Below are positions 25,372-33,454 of a stretch of 60,840 bases of DNA, piece by piece. Made by a program: the position numbers and the translations under genes. This DNA is from Propionibacteriaceae bacterium. GTDB lineage: Bacteria; Actinomycetota; Actinomycetes; Propionibacteriales; Propionibacteriaceae. The notes under the pieces were generated by a model. It saw only the letters and a list, made by a program, of their open reading frames with translations, was not told the DNA's origin and searched no databases. Location of the stretch: NCBI GenBank assembly GCA_030538315.1, contig JAUNUF010000008.1, forward strand, positions 1 to 60,840, in the 5' to 3' direction. The stretch's first letter is position 1, and every line of letters starts with the position of its first letter.

Positions 25372-25941
25372 ATGATCATTCGCCCCCTCATCGCGCGTGC
25401 CGTCTGGGCGTTCTCCCCGTACAAGCTGCGCTCAGCCAACCCGCCGGAGACAGGCGCTGTACTGATCGGCGCCCCGCACACGTCGAACTGGGATTTCGTG
25501 CTGATGCTGGCCATCGCTTGGAGCCACAACATCGCGCCGAAGTGGCTGGGCAAGCACACACTCTTCAAGCGACCCTTCGGCCCCATCATGCGTCTGCTGG
25601 GCGGCATTCCCGTCAACCGCACCAACCCTGCGGGGCTGGTCGACGAGGTGGTCGCCCAGGTGCAGGCCAACCCCAGGTTCTTCCTCGTCGTCACGCCGGA
25701 AGGAACGCGCGGGAAGAAGGAGTACTGGAAATCCGGCTTCTACCGGATCGCCCGTTCCACCGGCCTGCCGCTGGTGCTGGGCTACGTGGATTCCACCACG
25801 AAGACGACGGGGCTCGGCCCCACCATCCAGCTCACCGGTGACGTGAAGGCAGACATGGACAAGGTGCGCTCCTTCTACGCCGACAAGCGCGGCATCCGGC
25901 CGGATGACTTCACCCCGCCCATGCTGCGCGAGGAGGCATAG
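25372..25941 (+). CDS. PlsC-like lysophospholipid acyltransferase family protein
   Basis: Membrane-associated acyltransferase of 189 residues. The HX4D motif appears as HTSNWDF near residue 36, the second glycerophosphate-binding block as GGIPVNRTN near residue 77, and TPEGTRGKKEYWKSGFY near residue 104 is the PEGTR block. The protein is short, as in the actinobacterial subgroup that lacks extra transmembrane helices. It may acylate 1-acylglycerol 3-phosphate or another polyol phosphate. Confidence 0.88.
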   Translation: MIIRPLIARAVWAFSPYKLRSANPPETGAVLIGAPHTSNWDFVLMLAIAWSHNIAPKWLGKHTLFKRPFGPIMRLLGGIPVNRTNPAGLVDEVVAQVQANPRFFLVVTPEGTRGKKEYWKSGFYRIARSTGLPLVLGYVDSTTKTTGLGPTIQLTGDVKADMDKVRSFYADKRGIRPDDFTPPMLREEA

Positions 25942-25955
25942 TAGCCTCGGGTGGC

Positions 25956-26408
25956 ATGATCACCATCCGCGAATTGGGCATCCGGGTCCACCACGGCAGG
26001 GCGCCGTGGGATGAGACCCAGCCCTATTCCACCGTCGAACTCATCCTCGATGGCCGGAGCCTGCAGGGGTGGGTGGAAAAGACAGTTCCGCACGGCCAGG
26101 ACGTGCCCGAGCACCTGGGCCATCCCACAAACGTTGATCTGCGGGCACTCCTCCAGGGTGAACTGGCCCATGAAGATTCGGACGAACCTGGTGAGTTCGC
26201 TTGGGAGCGTTGGGGCGGGCTCACGTCCATCCTCGGCTGCTCGTGTGGCCACGTGGATTGCGGCCCCCTGCTGTGCCACATCACGATGGGCGACGACGTG
26301 GTGACCTGGACGGATTTCCGCGAGGGCTTCGAGCCCGAACGCACCTACGATCTGGCGTTCCAGTTCAGCCGCGCCACCTACGACGCCGCGCTGAACTCGC
26401 AGATCTGA
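25956..26408 (+). CDS. Hypothetical protein with a cysteine cluster
   Basis: Soluble 150-residue protein, 14 nt after the acyltransferase gene and probably cotranscribed. The middle shows CSCGHVDCGPLLCHI, four cysteines and two histidines that could bind zinc, within a beta-rich sequence rich in Trp and acidic residues. No family recognised with confidence. Confidence 0.7.
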   Translation: MITIRELGIRVHHGRAPWDETQPYSTVELILDGRSLQGWVEKTVPHGQDVPEHLGHPTNVDLRALLQGELAHEDSDEPGEFAWERWGGLTSILGCSCGHVDCGPLLCHITMGDDVVTWTDFREGFEPERTYDLAFQFSRATYDAALNSQI

Positions 26409-26416
26409 GGACGCGA

Positions 26417-26451
26417 AACGCCGCCGCCCCCAAGCCGGGGACGGCGGCGTT
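26417..26451. terminator. Bidirectional terminator-like hairpin between convergent genes
   Basis: AACGCCGCCG (26417-26426) pairs with CGGCGGCGTT (26442-26451), with CCCC/GGGG pairing inside. It sits between the stops of the convergent hypothetical gene (26408) and monooxygenase gene (26461) and probably serves both. Confidence 0.7.
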
Positions 26452-26460
26452 CCTGTGCGA

Positions 26461-28332
26461 TCAGACGGTGAAGATCGGGCGGAAGAAATCTGCCAGTTCC
26501 TGAGTCGCGGTCAGCGGCAGCACGTGTGCCACGTACTGATCCGGGCGCACGACGACGATCACGCCGTCGCGGGAGAGCCCGCGCACGTCGAAGATGTCGT
26601 CGTCGGCATTGGCCGCGAAGATCTCGTTGACGTTGACCAGGCCGAACGGGCCGACGGTGGGCTTGAACGCAGCCGGAACGTCCGGGGTGTTCACCGCGGT
26701 GTAGGGCGCCTGGTAGATCACCTTGACGTCGAACAGCGCGTTGCGGTCCTGGCCCTCAGGCGTGTGGGCCGCAACGGGCGACTCGTCCGAGACCATCCAC
26801 TCGGCCCAGGCATCCAGCGCCGGTGTCTCGCCGAAGGCGCCGTCAGCGAAGGCGTAGATGCGCCAGCGGCCGTCGGCCTTGTGCAGATGGCCGAGCTGCA
26901 CCGGGTTCGCGTCGCTGACCCGGATGACGGGGCGCGACTTGAACCGCTTGCCGACGGGGAAGCCCTCGGCCAGCGCCTGATGCTCCTGCCCGCCGACGAT
27001 CAGCGAGGGCTGATACTGCGTCATGAAGCCAGCGGGGAACTCGAACGTCTTGACGTAGAACTCCTCAGCAGGCTCGGCCAGATCCTCCGGCTTGGCGGCC
27101 ATGATGGAGGACCACTCGCGGTCGAAATCGATGAGGTTCTGCGCGATGACCTGGCGTTCCGCGGTGTAGGTGGACAGCAGCGACTCGGGCGCGAGGCCGG
27201 TGAGCACGTGGCCGATCTTCCAGCCCAGGTTGAAGGAATCCTGCATGGACACGTTCATGCCCTGGCCGGCCTTGGCGGAGTGGGTGTGGCAGGCGTCGCC
27301 AGCGATGAACACGCGCGGGGTGCGGGTGCCGGCTTCCTCGACGGGCACGTCGTCGAAGCGGTCTGTGACGCGGTGGCCCACCTCGTAGACGCTCCACCAC
27401 GGCACGTTCTTCACGTCCAGCGTGTAGGGGTGGAGGATCTCGTTGGCCTTCTTGATGATGGTCTCGATGGGCGTCTTGCGCACCGCGCCAGCGTCGTCCT
27501 CAGCCACCTCACCGAGGTCGATGTACATGCGGCAGAGGTAACCGCCCTCACGCGGAATGTGCAGGATGGAGCCTGCCTTCGAGGAGATGGCGCACTTGAG
27601 GCGCAGATCCGGGAAATCTGAGACGGCGAGCACGTCCATGACGCCCCACGCGTGGTAGCTCACGCCGCCCACGTGCTTGGCGCCGATGGCGTCGCGCACC
27701 TTGGAGCGGGCACCGTCGGCACCCAGCACGTACTTGGCGCGCACCACGCGCTCCACGCCATCCTGTTCACCGGCGCAACCCACCAACTCGACCCGGACGG
27801 GGTACTCCTCGTCCTGCTCGATGGTGAGGCCCTTGAACTCCCAGCCAAAGTTGGGTTCAAGCTTGGCGGGGCCACGGTTGGCGGCCTCGCAGTAGTAGTC
27901 CAACACACGGGCCTGGTTGACGATGAGGTGCGGGAACTCGGAGATGTCGCGATCGTCGTCGGGCGTGCGGGCCGTGCGCACGATCTTGGCTGGATCCGCC
28001 GGATCCGGCTTCCAGAACGCCATCTCCGTGATGCGGTACGCCTCGGCGATGATGCGCTCCGCGAACCCGAAGGCCTGGAAGGTCTCCACGCTGCGCGCCT
28101 GGATGCCGTCGGCCTGGCCGATCTCCAGACGGTGCGGGCGGCGCTCGATCATCCGGGTCTCGATGGTGGGGAACTGCCCCAGCTGGGCGAGCATCATCAT
28201 GCCGGCGGGGCCGCCGCCGACGATGAGCACGTCCATGGTGTCGGGGAGCTCGGGAGAACGGTCGACGCCGAGCCCGGCCGGAGCCGAGATCTGCGGATCG
28301 CCGGACACGTAACCGTAGTGGTGGAACTGCAT
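26461..28332 (-). CDS. FAD-dependent aromatic hydroxylase (MobA / phenol 2-monooxygenase family)
   Basis: Single-component flavoprotein monooxygenase of 623 residues from the ATG at 28332. FAD site VLIVGGGPAGMMMLAQL near residue 36, QADGIQARSVETFQAFG, the DG motif GADGARSKVRDAIG, the GD motif AGDACHTHSAKAGQGMNVSMQDSFNLGWK, and a C-terminal thioredoxin-like domain as in phenol hydroxylase. Related enzymes hydroxylate 3-hydroxybenzoate or phenols beside an existing hydroxyl. As last gene of the homoprotocatechuate operon it probably makes the catechol substrate for HpaD, taking the place of the usual two-component HpaBC. The actual substrate (3- or 4-hydroxyphenylacetate or another) is inferred only. 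Confidence 0.9.
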   Translation of the reverse strand: MQFHHYGYVSGDPQISAPAGLGVDRSPELPDTMDVLIVGGGPAGMMMLAQLGQFPTIETRMIERRPHRLEIGQADGIQARSVETFQAFGFAERIIAEAYRITEMAFWKPDPADPAKIVRTARTPDDDRDISEFPHLIVNQARVLDYYCEAANRGPAKLEPNFGWEFKGLTIEQDEEYPVRVELVGCAGEQDGVERVVRAKYVLGADGARSKVRDAIGAKHVGGVSYHAWGVMDVLAVSDFPDLRLKCAISSKAGSILHIPREGGYLCRMYIDLGEVAEDDAGAVRKTPIETIIKKANEILHPYTLDVKNVPWWSVYEVGHRVTDRFDDVPVEEAGTRTPRVFIAGDACHTHSAKAGQGMNVSMQDSFNLGWKIGHVLTGLAPESLLSTYTAERQVIAQNLIDFDREWSSIMAAKPEDLAEPAEEFYVKTFEFPAGFMTQYQPSLIVGGQEHQALAEGFPVGKRFKSRPVIRVSDANPVQLGHLHKADGRWRIYAFADGAFGETPALDAWAEWMVSDESPVAAHTPEGQDRNALFDVKVIYQAPYTAVNTPDVPAAFKPTVGPFGLVNVNEIFAANADDDIFDVRGLSRDGVIVVVRPDQYVAHVLPLTATQELADFFRPIFTV

Positions 28333-28366
28333 GGTGGTCGTCCTCACTTCGTTGTGGGTGGGTGGA

Positions 28367-29035
28367 TTAACGGTGGCCGCGGCCGTCGACGACGTCGCGG
28401 AGGGTGCGCATCTTGTGGTTTCGGGCGACCCGTTCGATGTCATCGGACGGCGCCCCTTCCCTGATCAGCCGCAGCATCTCGGCGTGTTCGGCCACGGAGG
28501 TCTGTGCCCTCTCCGGCGTGAACACGAACTGGGTCCGACGAATGGCGGCCACCCTCCCCCACTCCTGATCCAGCATGTGGTTCAGGTGCGCATTGGGGCA
28601 GGGGTGCCACAGCATCCGGTGGAACCGGGCGTTGAGCTGGGTGAACTGCGCGGAGTCGAAGGGGACGGCTGCCAGCAGGGCGGCCATCTCCTCGTTGGCC
28701 CGGGTGGCCTCGGCGAGTTCCTCCTCGGTCAGGTGGGGTGCGGCCAGGGCGGTGGCCGCACCCTCCATGATGGCGAGGGTCTGCATGGCGTTGGCATAGT
28801 CGCCGAGATCGACGGACGACACCTCCGCCCCCACGTTGCGCGTGAACGAGACCAGCTTCTCGGCCTCGAGCCTGCGAACCGCTTCGCGCACCGGCACCGT
28901 GCTGACCCCCAGGTCACGGGCGATCTGATCGAGCACCAGGCGGTAGCCCGCCACGTAGCGCCCAGACAGGATCTTGCCGCGCAGTTCCCGGTAGACCAGC
29001 TCGGACTTTGCCAGCTTGGTCGACGGTTCCAACAT
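28367..29035 (-). CDS. GntR-family regulator with FCD domain
   Basis: Transcription factor of 222 residues. N-terminal winged helix (VYRELRGKILSGRYVAGYRLVLDQIARDLGVSTVPVREAVRRLEAEKLV), C-terminal all-helical FCD ligand-binding domain with FHRMLW and the H...H metal-type residues near ARFH and AEH. GGAGGG precedes the start. Embedded in the catabolic operon between dctM and the monooxygenase, so it probably represses the operon and the divergent dehydrogenase gene until an aromatic acid or pathway intermediate binds. Candidate sites are in 37445-37609. Confidence 0.93.
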   Translation of the reverse strand: MLEPSTKLAKSELVYRELRGKILSGRYVAGYRLVLDQIARDLGVSTVPVREAVRRLEAEKLVSFTRNVGAEVSSVDLGDYANAMQTLAIMEGAATALAAPHLTEEELAEATRANEEMAALLAAVPFDSAQFTQLNARFHRMLWHPCPNAHLNHMLDQEWGRVAAIRRTQFVFTPERAQTSVAEHAEMLRLIREGAPSDDIERVARNHKMRTLRDVVDGRGHR

Positions 29036-29054
29036 GGTCACAAACCCTCCTTCG

Positions 29055-30458
29055 CTAGAACTGAATCAGTGACGGTAGCCAGAGGCTGAGCGCGGGGACG
29101 GCGAACAGCAGGGCGGTCAGACCGAGGTCGATCAGGACGAAGGGCAGGACGCCCTTGAAGATCGTGGCCACCTTCACCCCTGATGTTCCCGCCACGACGA
29201 AGCAGTTGATGCCCACGGGCGGGGTCACCATGCCGATCTCGATGAGCTTGACGATCAGGATCGCCAGCCAGATGCCGTCGAAGCCGAGCGTGGTGGCCAC
29301 CGGGTACAGCAGCGGCACGGTGATCACGAGGATGGAGATGGACTCCAGTGCCATGCCCAGGGGGATCAGCGTGGCCAGCAGCAGCGCGATGGTCACGTAG
29401 CGGTTCCAGCCGGCGTCCACGACGGCGGCGGTGAGCATCTGCGGCACGCGAGCGGCCACGAAGAACACCGAGAGCAGCGTGGAGCCCACGATGATCGCGA
29501 ACACCATCGACGTGGTGCCTGCGGTCTCCTTGAGCGCCTCGACGATGGCCTTCAGCATGGCGCGCCAGCCGTCGCGGAACATCTCGATGACCAGCATCAC
29601 GGCTGCGGCGAGGGCGCCGATGGCGGCGGACTCGGTGGGCGTGAACAGGCCGGAGTACATGCCACCCAGCACGATGAAGAACAAGATGGCGACGCGAACC
29701 ACACCACGCATGGGGAGGTCGCGCAGGCGCACCTTGGCGGGCTTGCCGTCGGCGCCGACCTTCGGGGCGTCGAGGCCGGAGCGGGCCCCACCGGAGGCGT
29801 CCTTGGCGGCTTCGGCGATGGCGGCCTGCAGGTCAGCGGCCTTGGGCTTGCTGACGTTGCGGGCGGCGAAGATCATGTACACCGCGTAGGCGATGGCCGA
29901 GATGATGCCGGGGATGATGCCCGCGGCCAGCACCTTGGCAACCGATTCGCCGGTCATGATGGCGTACAGCACCAGGATGACGCTGGGCGGGATCAGCACG
30001 CCCAGCGTGCCGGCCACTGCCACGGAGGCGGTGGCGAGCGACGTCGGGTAGCCGTGCTTGCGCATCTCACCCACCGACAGGCGGGACATGGTGGCGGCGG
30101 TGCCGATGGAGGAGCCGGAGACGGCGGCGAAGCCGGCGCAGGCCATGACCGTGGCGACGCCCAGGCCGCCGGGCAGTTTCCGGAAGATGTGCGCGGCTAC
30201 CGCGTACACCTGTTCAGCGATTCTCGCTTTCACCGCGAACATGCCCATCAGGATGAACATGGGGATGATCGTGAGGGTGAACTTCGAGGTCTGGTCGAAG
30301 GGGATGGACCCCATCATGTTGGTCACGAAGCTGAAGTCACGCAGCAGCAGCAGGCCGACGCCTCCGGAGAGGCCCAGCGCGAACGCCACGGGCATGCGGA
30401 TGGCCAGGAGGGTCAGCAGCAGCAGGGTGACCATGATCACGAGTGCGACGTTGCTCAT
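29055..30458 (-). CDS. dctM: TRAP transporter large permease DctM
   Basis: Integral membrane protein of 467 residues with about 12 to 13 helices, the ion-coupled translocation subunit of a tripartite ATP-independent periplasmic transporter. Family blocks AVSGSSIGTAATMSRL, GTLGVLIPPSVILVLYAIMTGESV, PTESAAIGALAA and TPPVGINCFVVAG are visible. A cytoplasmic loop near residue 230 is unusually rich in Ala and Gly. The ATG at 30458 overlaps the dctQ stop. Likely imports the aromatic acid degraded by this operon. Confidence 0.95.
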   Translation of the reverse strand: MSNVALVIMVTLLLLTLLAIRMPVAFALGLSGGVGLLLLRDFSFVTNMMGSIPFDQTSKFTLTIIPMFILMGMFAVKARIAEQVYAVAAHIFRKLPGGLGVATVMACAGFAAVSGSSIGTAATMSRLSVGEMRKHGYPTSLATASVAVAGTLGVLIPPSVILVLYAIMTGESVAKVLAAGIIPGIISAIAYAVYMIFAARNVSKPKAADLQAAIAEAAKDASGGARSGLDAPKVGADGKPAKVRLRDLPMRGVVRVAILFFIVLGGMYSGLFTPTESAAIGALAAAVMLVIEMFRDGWRAMLKAIVEALKETAGTTSMVFAIIVGSTLLSVFFVAARVPQMLTAAVVDAGWNRYVTIALLLATLIPLGMALESISILVITVPLLYPVATTLGFDGIWLAILIVKLIEIGMVTPPVGINCFVVAGTSGVKVATIFKGVLPFVLIDLGLTALLFAVPALSLWLPSLIQF

Positions 30459-31108
30459 CGTGCGTCTCCTTCCTGGTTCAGGATCTGGTTGGTGTCGTTT
30501 TCGTCGAGGGTGTCTTCCTCGAGGGCGTGGGCCGCCGTGCGCTCCTCCGCGGTGGGGGCAAGGCCACCCTCCTGGTGGACGTACTCGTAGGGGTGGGCCA
30601 CGACGTCGGGCATCTGCTCGTCGATGCCGAGCACCTCCTGGCCACGAGCGAGGCGGATGATGTTCATCACGGCCACGATCAGGAACAGGAAGAAGCCAAT
30701 CGTGATCATCCAGCGCGAGGGCCACAGCGGCCACTCGACCAGGCCCATGCGCAGTTCGCCGGACTGGGTGGATGAGATGGCGCGCACGAAGGTGGCGTAG
30801 GTGAGCCAGGCGGTGATGCCGGCGGTGAGCACCCAAGCCGCCAGCACGACCCACTGCGTGACCTTGGCGGGGAGCCGCTCGGTGAGCAGGTCCACGGCGA
30901 TGTGGCTGTTGGTGGCGCCCGTGTAGGCGAGACCGAGGAAGACGGCCGCGACGAGCGCAGCCTCGGACAGCTCGAGCACGCCGGGCAGCGTGCGTCCGTA
31001 GAGCGTCCGGAAGAAGACGTCCGCCGCGATGGCGATCATCATGATGAGGGTGGCGATGGTTGCCATCACCCCGAAGACCGAGGACAAAGCCTTGATGCTC
31101 CGCTCCAT
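30455..31108 (-). CDS. dctQ: TRAP transporter small permease DctQ
   Basis: Membrane protein of 217 residues with four predicted helices and the DctQ pattern ADVFFRTLYGRTLPGVLELSEAALVAAVFLGLAY. A hydrophilic tail of about 50 residues (EVLGIDEQMPDVV...) extends beyond the usual family length of about 160-180. It links the binding protein to DctM; the stop overlaps dctM by ATGA. Confidence 0.92.
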   Translation of the reverse strand: MERSIKALSSVFGVMATIATLIMMIAIAADVFFRTLYGRTLPGVLELSEAALVAAVFLGLAYTGATNSHIAVDLLTERLPAKVTQWVVLAAWVLTAGITAWLTYATFVRAISSTQSGELRMGLVEWPLWPSRWMITIGFFLFLIVAVMNIIRLARGQEVLGIDEQMPDVVAHPYEYVHQEGGLAPTAEERTAAHALEEDTLDENDTNQILNQEGDAR

Positions 31109-31141
31109 TGCGTAACCCCCTCTCAGGGAGTGATTCGGGAT

Positions 31142-31171
31142 GGGTGGGGCGGCGGATACGCCGCCCCACCC
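31142..31171 (-). other. Intercistronic hairpin between dctP and dctQ
   Basis: Perfect 13-bp stem (31142-31154 with 31159-31171) and a GATA loop, without a U-tract. Placed after the binding-protein gene, it probably stabilises the dctP mRNA 3' end or limits read-through so the binding protein is made in excess over the membrane subunits. Confidence 0.7.
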
Positions 31172-31185
31172 GTCGATGTGGTTGA

Positions 31186-32301
31186 TCAGCCGTTCATCTG
31201 GGCGATGCAGGCGGCAACGGGATCCTCCAGGAGGTCTTCGGCGCCCGCGGCCTCGATGGCGGCCTGGTAGTCGGCCAGGAAGCTGGCGGGATCGCTCAGG
31301 CCGTCACGCTTGGCCTGCTCTTCCCACTTGGCGAGCATCTCGGCCTGCACGGAGTCACGCCATTCGGCGGTGGCCGCCTCGTCCCACGCGGTGAAGGACT
31401 CGGTCTTCGGGAAGGCCTGGAGCGCGTCACACTGCTCGACGGTCTTGGTCTGGAAGGCCTTCATGCCCTCACCGGCGTTGAGGTCGGCGCGCACGTCGTC
31501 GACGATCTTCTGCAGGTCCGCAGGCATGCTGTCGTACTTGGCCTGGTTCATCCAGATGGCGAAGGTGGTGTAGTGGCCAACGCCCGGATCGGTCCAGGTG
31601 GAGAGCTGCTCCATGAGCTTGTAGTCGACCGGGCCGTCCATGGTCCAGGCGACGGCGTCGGCGATGCCGCGCTCGACAGCCTCGTAGGTCTCAGCCGCGG
31701 GGAGGGCGACGACGTTGGCGCCGGCACTCTCGAAGGCCTGCTGCAGGAAGGGGCCGGTGACCCGGAACTTCATGCCCTTGATGTCCTCGATGTCCTGCAC
31801 GCGCTGGTTGGTGCCGAGGATGAGTTTGCCGGGGCCCCAGGCGCCGATGAGCTTCAGGCCGGCCTTGTCCCAAGCCGCCTTGGCGGATTCGTTCTCGTCG
31901 TTGACCTTGGCCAGCGACTGCATGAGCGCCTGCGAGTTGTCCACCATGAAGGGGACGGACACGAGCGTCATCATCGGGAACAGCTGCGGGGTGTAATCCG
32001 AGATGGAGATGCCGATGTCGGCACGACCATCCTTGACGCACTCGGCGATCTCGGGCGCCGGGCAGATGGTCTCGGGCTCGGTGCGGTCGATCTTGATGCG
32101 ACCCTCGGAGCGGCTCTCAAGCTCGTCGAGGAACCAGTTCTGCACCGGGGCGTTGGGGGTCTGCGGCTGCACCATGGTGGCCATGTGCAGGGTCACGGAT
32201 TCGCCTTCTGCGCCGGTCGAGCCGCCGTCGCCGCCACAAGCGGCCAGGGCCAGCGCGGAAACGGCTGCCAGCGAGGTGAGGATGCGGGTGGTCTTCTTCA
32301 T
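31186..32301 (-). CDS. dctP: TRAP transporter solute-binding lipoprotein DctP
   Basis: Extracytoplasmic binding protein of 371 residues with a lipoprotein signal (MKKTTRILTSLAAVSALALAACGG; lipid-anchored Cys in LAAC). The mature part follows the DctP fold, with LGTNQRVQDIEDIKGMKFRVTG and MDGPVDYKLMEQ. Such proteins bind carboxylates through a conserved arginine, present in KFRVTG. Together with dctQM it should capture an aromatic or related acid for the operon. Confidence 0.94.
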   Translation of the reverse strand: MKKTTRILTSLAAVSALALAACGGDGGSTGAEGESVTLHMATMVQPQTPNAPVQNWFLDELESRSEGRIKIDRTEPETICPAPEIAECVKDGRADIGISISDYTPQLFPMMTLVSVPFMVDNSQALMQSLAKVNDENESAKAAWDKAGLKLIGAWGPGKLILGTNQRVQDIEDIKGMKFRVTGPFLQQAFESAGANVVALPAAETYEAVERGIADAVAWTMDGPVDYKLMEQLSTWTDPGVGHYTTFAIWMNQAKYDSMPADLQKIVDDVRADLNAGEGMKAFQTKTVEQCDALQAFPKTESFTAWDEAATAEWRDSVQAEMLAKWEEQAKRDGLSDPASFLADYQAAIEAAGAEDLLEDPVAACIAQMNG

Positions 32302-32344
32302 GTTCGTTGTCTCTTTCCTGTCTTCGTCGACTGGGATTGCTTGA

Positions 32345-33409
32345 TCAGACCTGGTTGCCGAGCTTGAAGCCCTGCTCCTGGTCGCCCTTGCGGGTGTAGG
32401 AGAAGCCATCTGCACCGATGGTGACCTCCATCTCGGACGACTCCTCGCGCTTGACGATCGGGACGGGGTTGCCGTCGAGATCGAGCACCGTGGAGGCGTC
32501 GGTGTACCAGGACGGCACGACGGGGTTGCCCCACCAGTCGCGACGCTGGTTGTCGTGGACGTCCCACGACACGACCGGGTTGTCCGGGTCGCCCGTGTAG
32601 TAGTCCTGGGTGTAGATCTCCACGCGGTGGCCATCGGGGTCACGCAGGTAGAGGTAGAACGCGTTGGACACGCCGTGGCGGCCGGGGCCACGCTCGATCA
32701 TGTCGGACTTGCGCAGCGCGCCGAGCTTGTCGCAGATGTAGAGGATGTTGTGCTTCTCGTGCGTGGCGAACGCGACGTGGTGCATGCGGGGGCCGTCGCC
32801 GCCGGTGAGTGCGGTGTCGTGGACGGTGTGCTTGCGGCAGAACCAGGCGGCGTAGGTCACGCCCTCCTCGTCCTTGATGTCCTCGGTGCGCTTGAAGCCG
32901 AGGTTCTCAAGGTAGGCGGCGCCCTTCACCACGTCGGGGAAGACCTGGTTGAAGTGGTCGAGGCGCACGAGCGCGCCGGGGCCCTGCTGGTCGTAGGCCC
33001 AGGCGAGACGCTCAACATGGTCTACCTCGTAGAAGAACTCGTAGGGGAAGCCCAGCGGGTCCTGGACGCGCACGGCGTTGCGGATGCCCTTGACGAAGTC
33101 GCCGCGGCGGGTCTCGCAGCCGAGCTCCTTGTAGTAGGCCTCGGCGGCATCGACGTCTGCCTGCGAACGCACGCGGAAACCGAACGCCGCGACGGCGGGG
33201 GCGTCGCCCTTGCGGAGCACCAGGTTGTGGTGGATGAACTCCTCGAACGAGCGCAGGTAGATTGCCTCGTCGTCCTCGTAGGTGACAACCAGGCCGAGCG
33301 CGTCGACGTAGAATTCGCGGGACTTCTGCAGGTCCGTGACCACGAGCTCCATGTAGGCGCAACGCAGGATGTCGGGGGCTTGGACGGTGGGCTGGGTGAT
33401 CTCAGTCAT
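32345..33409 (-). CDS. hpaD: 3,4-dihydroxyphenylacetate (homoprotocatechuate) 2,3-dioxygenase
   Basis: Extradiol ring-cleaving dioxygenase of the vicinal oxygen chelate type, 354 residues. Compared with the characterised Brevibacterium fuscum HPCD (ligands H155, H214, E267; second-sphere N157, W192, H200, Y257), every residue occurs here at an offset of three: H152, H211, E264, N154, W189, H197, Y254. The enzyme is thus expected to be an active Fe(II) or Mn(II) dioxygenase producing 5-carboxymethyl-2-hydroxymuconate semialdehyde. It is followed by the TRAP genes and preceded by hpaE in one operon. Confidence 0.96.
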   Translation of the reverse strand: MTEITQPTVQAPDILRCAYMELVVTDLQKSREFYVDALGLVVTYEDDEAIYLRSFEEFIHHNLVLRKGDAPAVAAFGFRVRSQADVDAAEAYYKELGCETRRGDFVKGIRNAVRVQDPLGFPYEFFYEVDHVERLAWAYDQQGPGALVRLDHFNQVFPDVVKGAAYLENLGFKRTEDIKDEEGVTYAAWFCRKHTVHDTALTGGDGPRMHHVAFATHEKHNILYICDKLGALRKSDMIERGPGRHGVSNAFYLYLRDPDGHRVEIYTQDYYTGDPDNPVVSWDVHDNQRRDWWGNPVVPSWYTDASTVLDLDGNPVPIVKREESSEMEVTIGADGFSYTRKGDQEQGFKLGNQV

Positions 33410-33454
33410 GGGTCGTACTCCTTCGTACTGTGGGTGCTGAATGGGAGGTGACGG

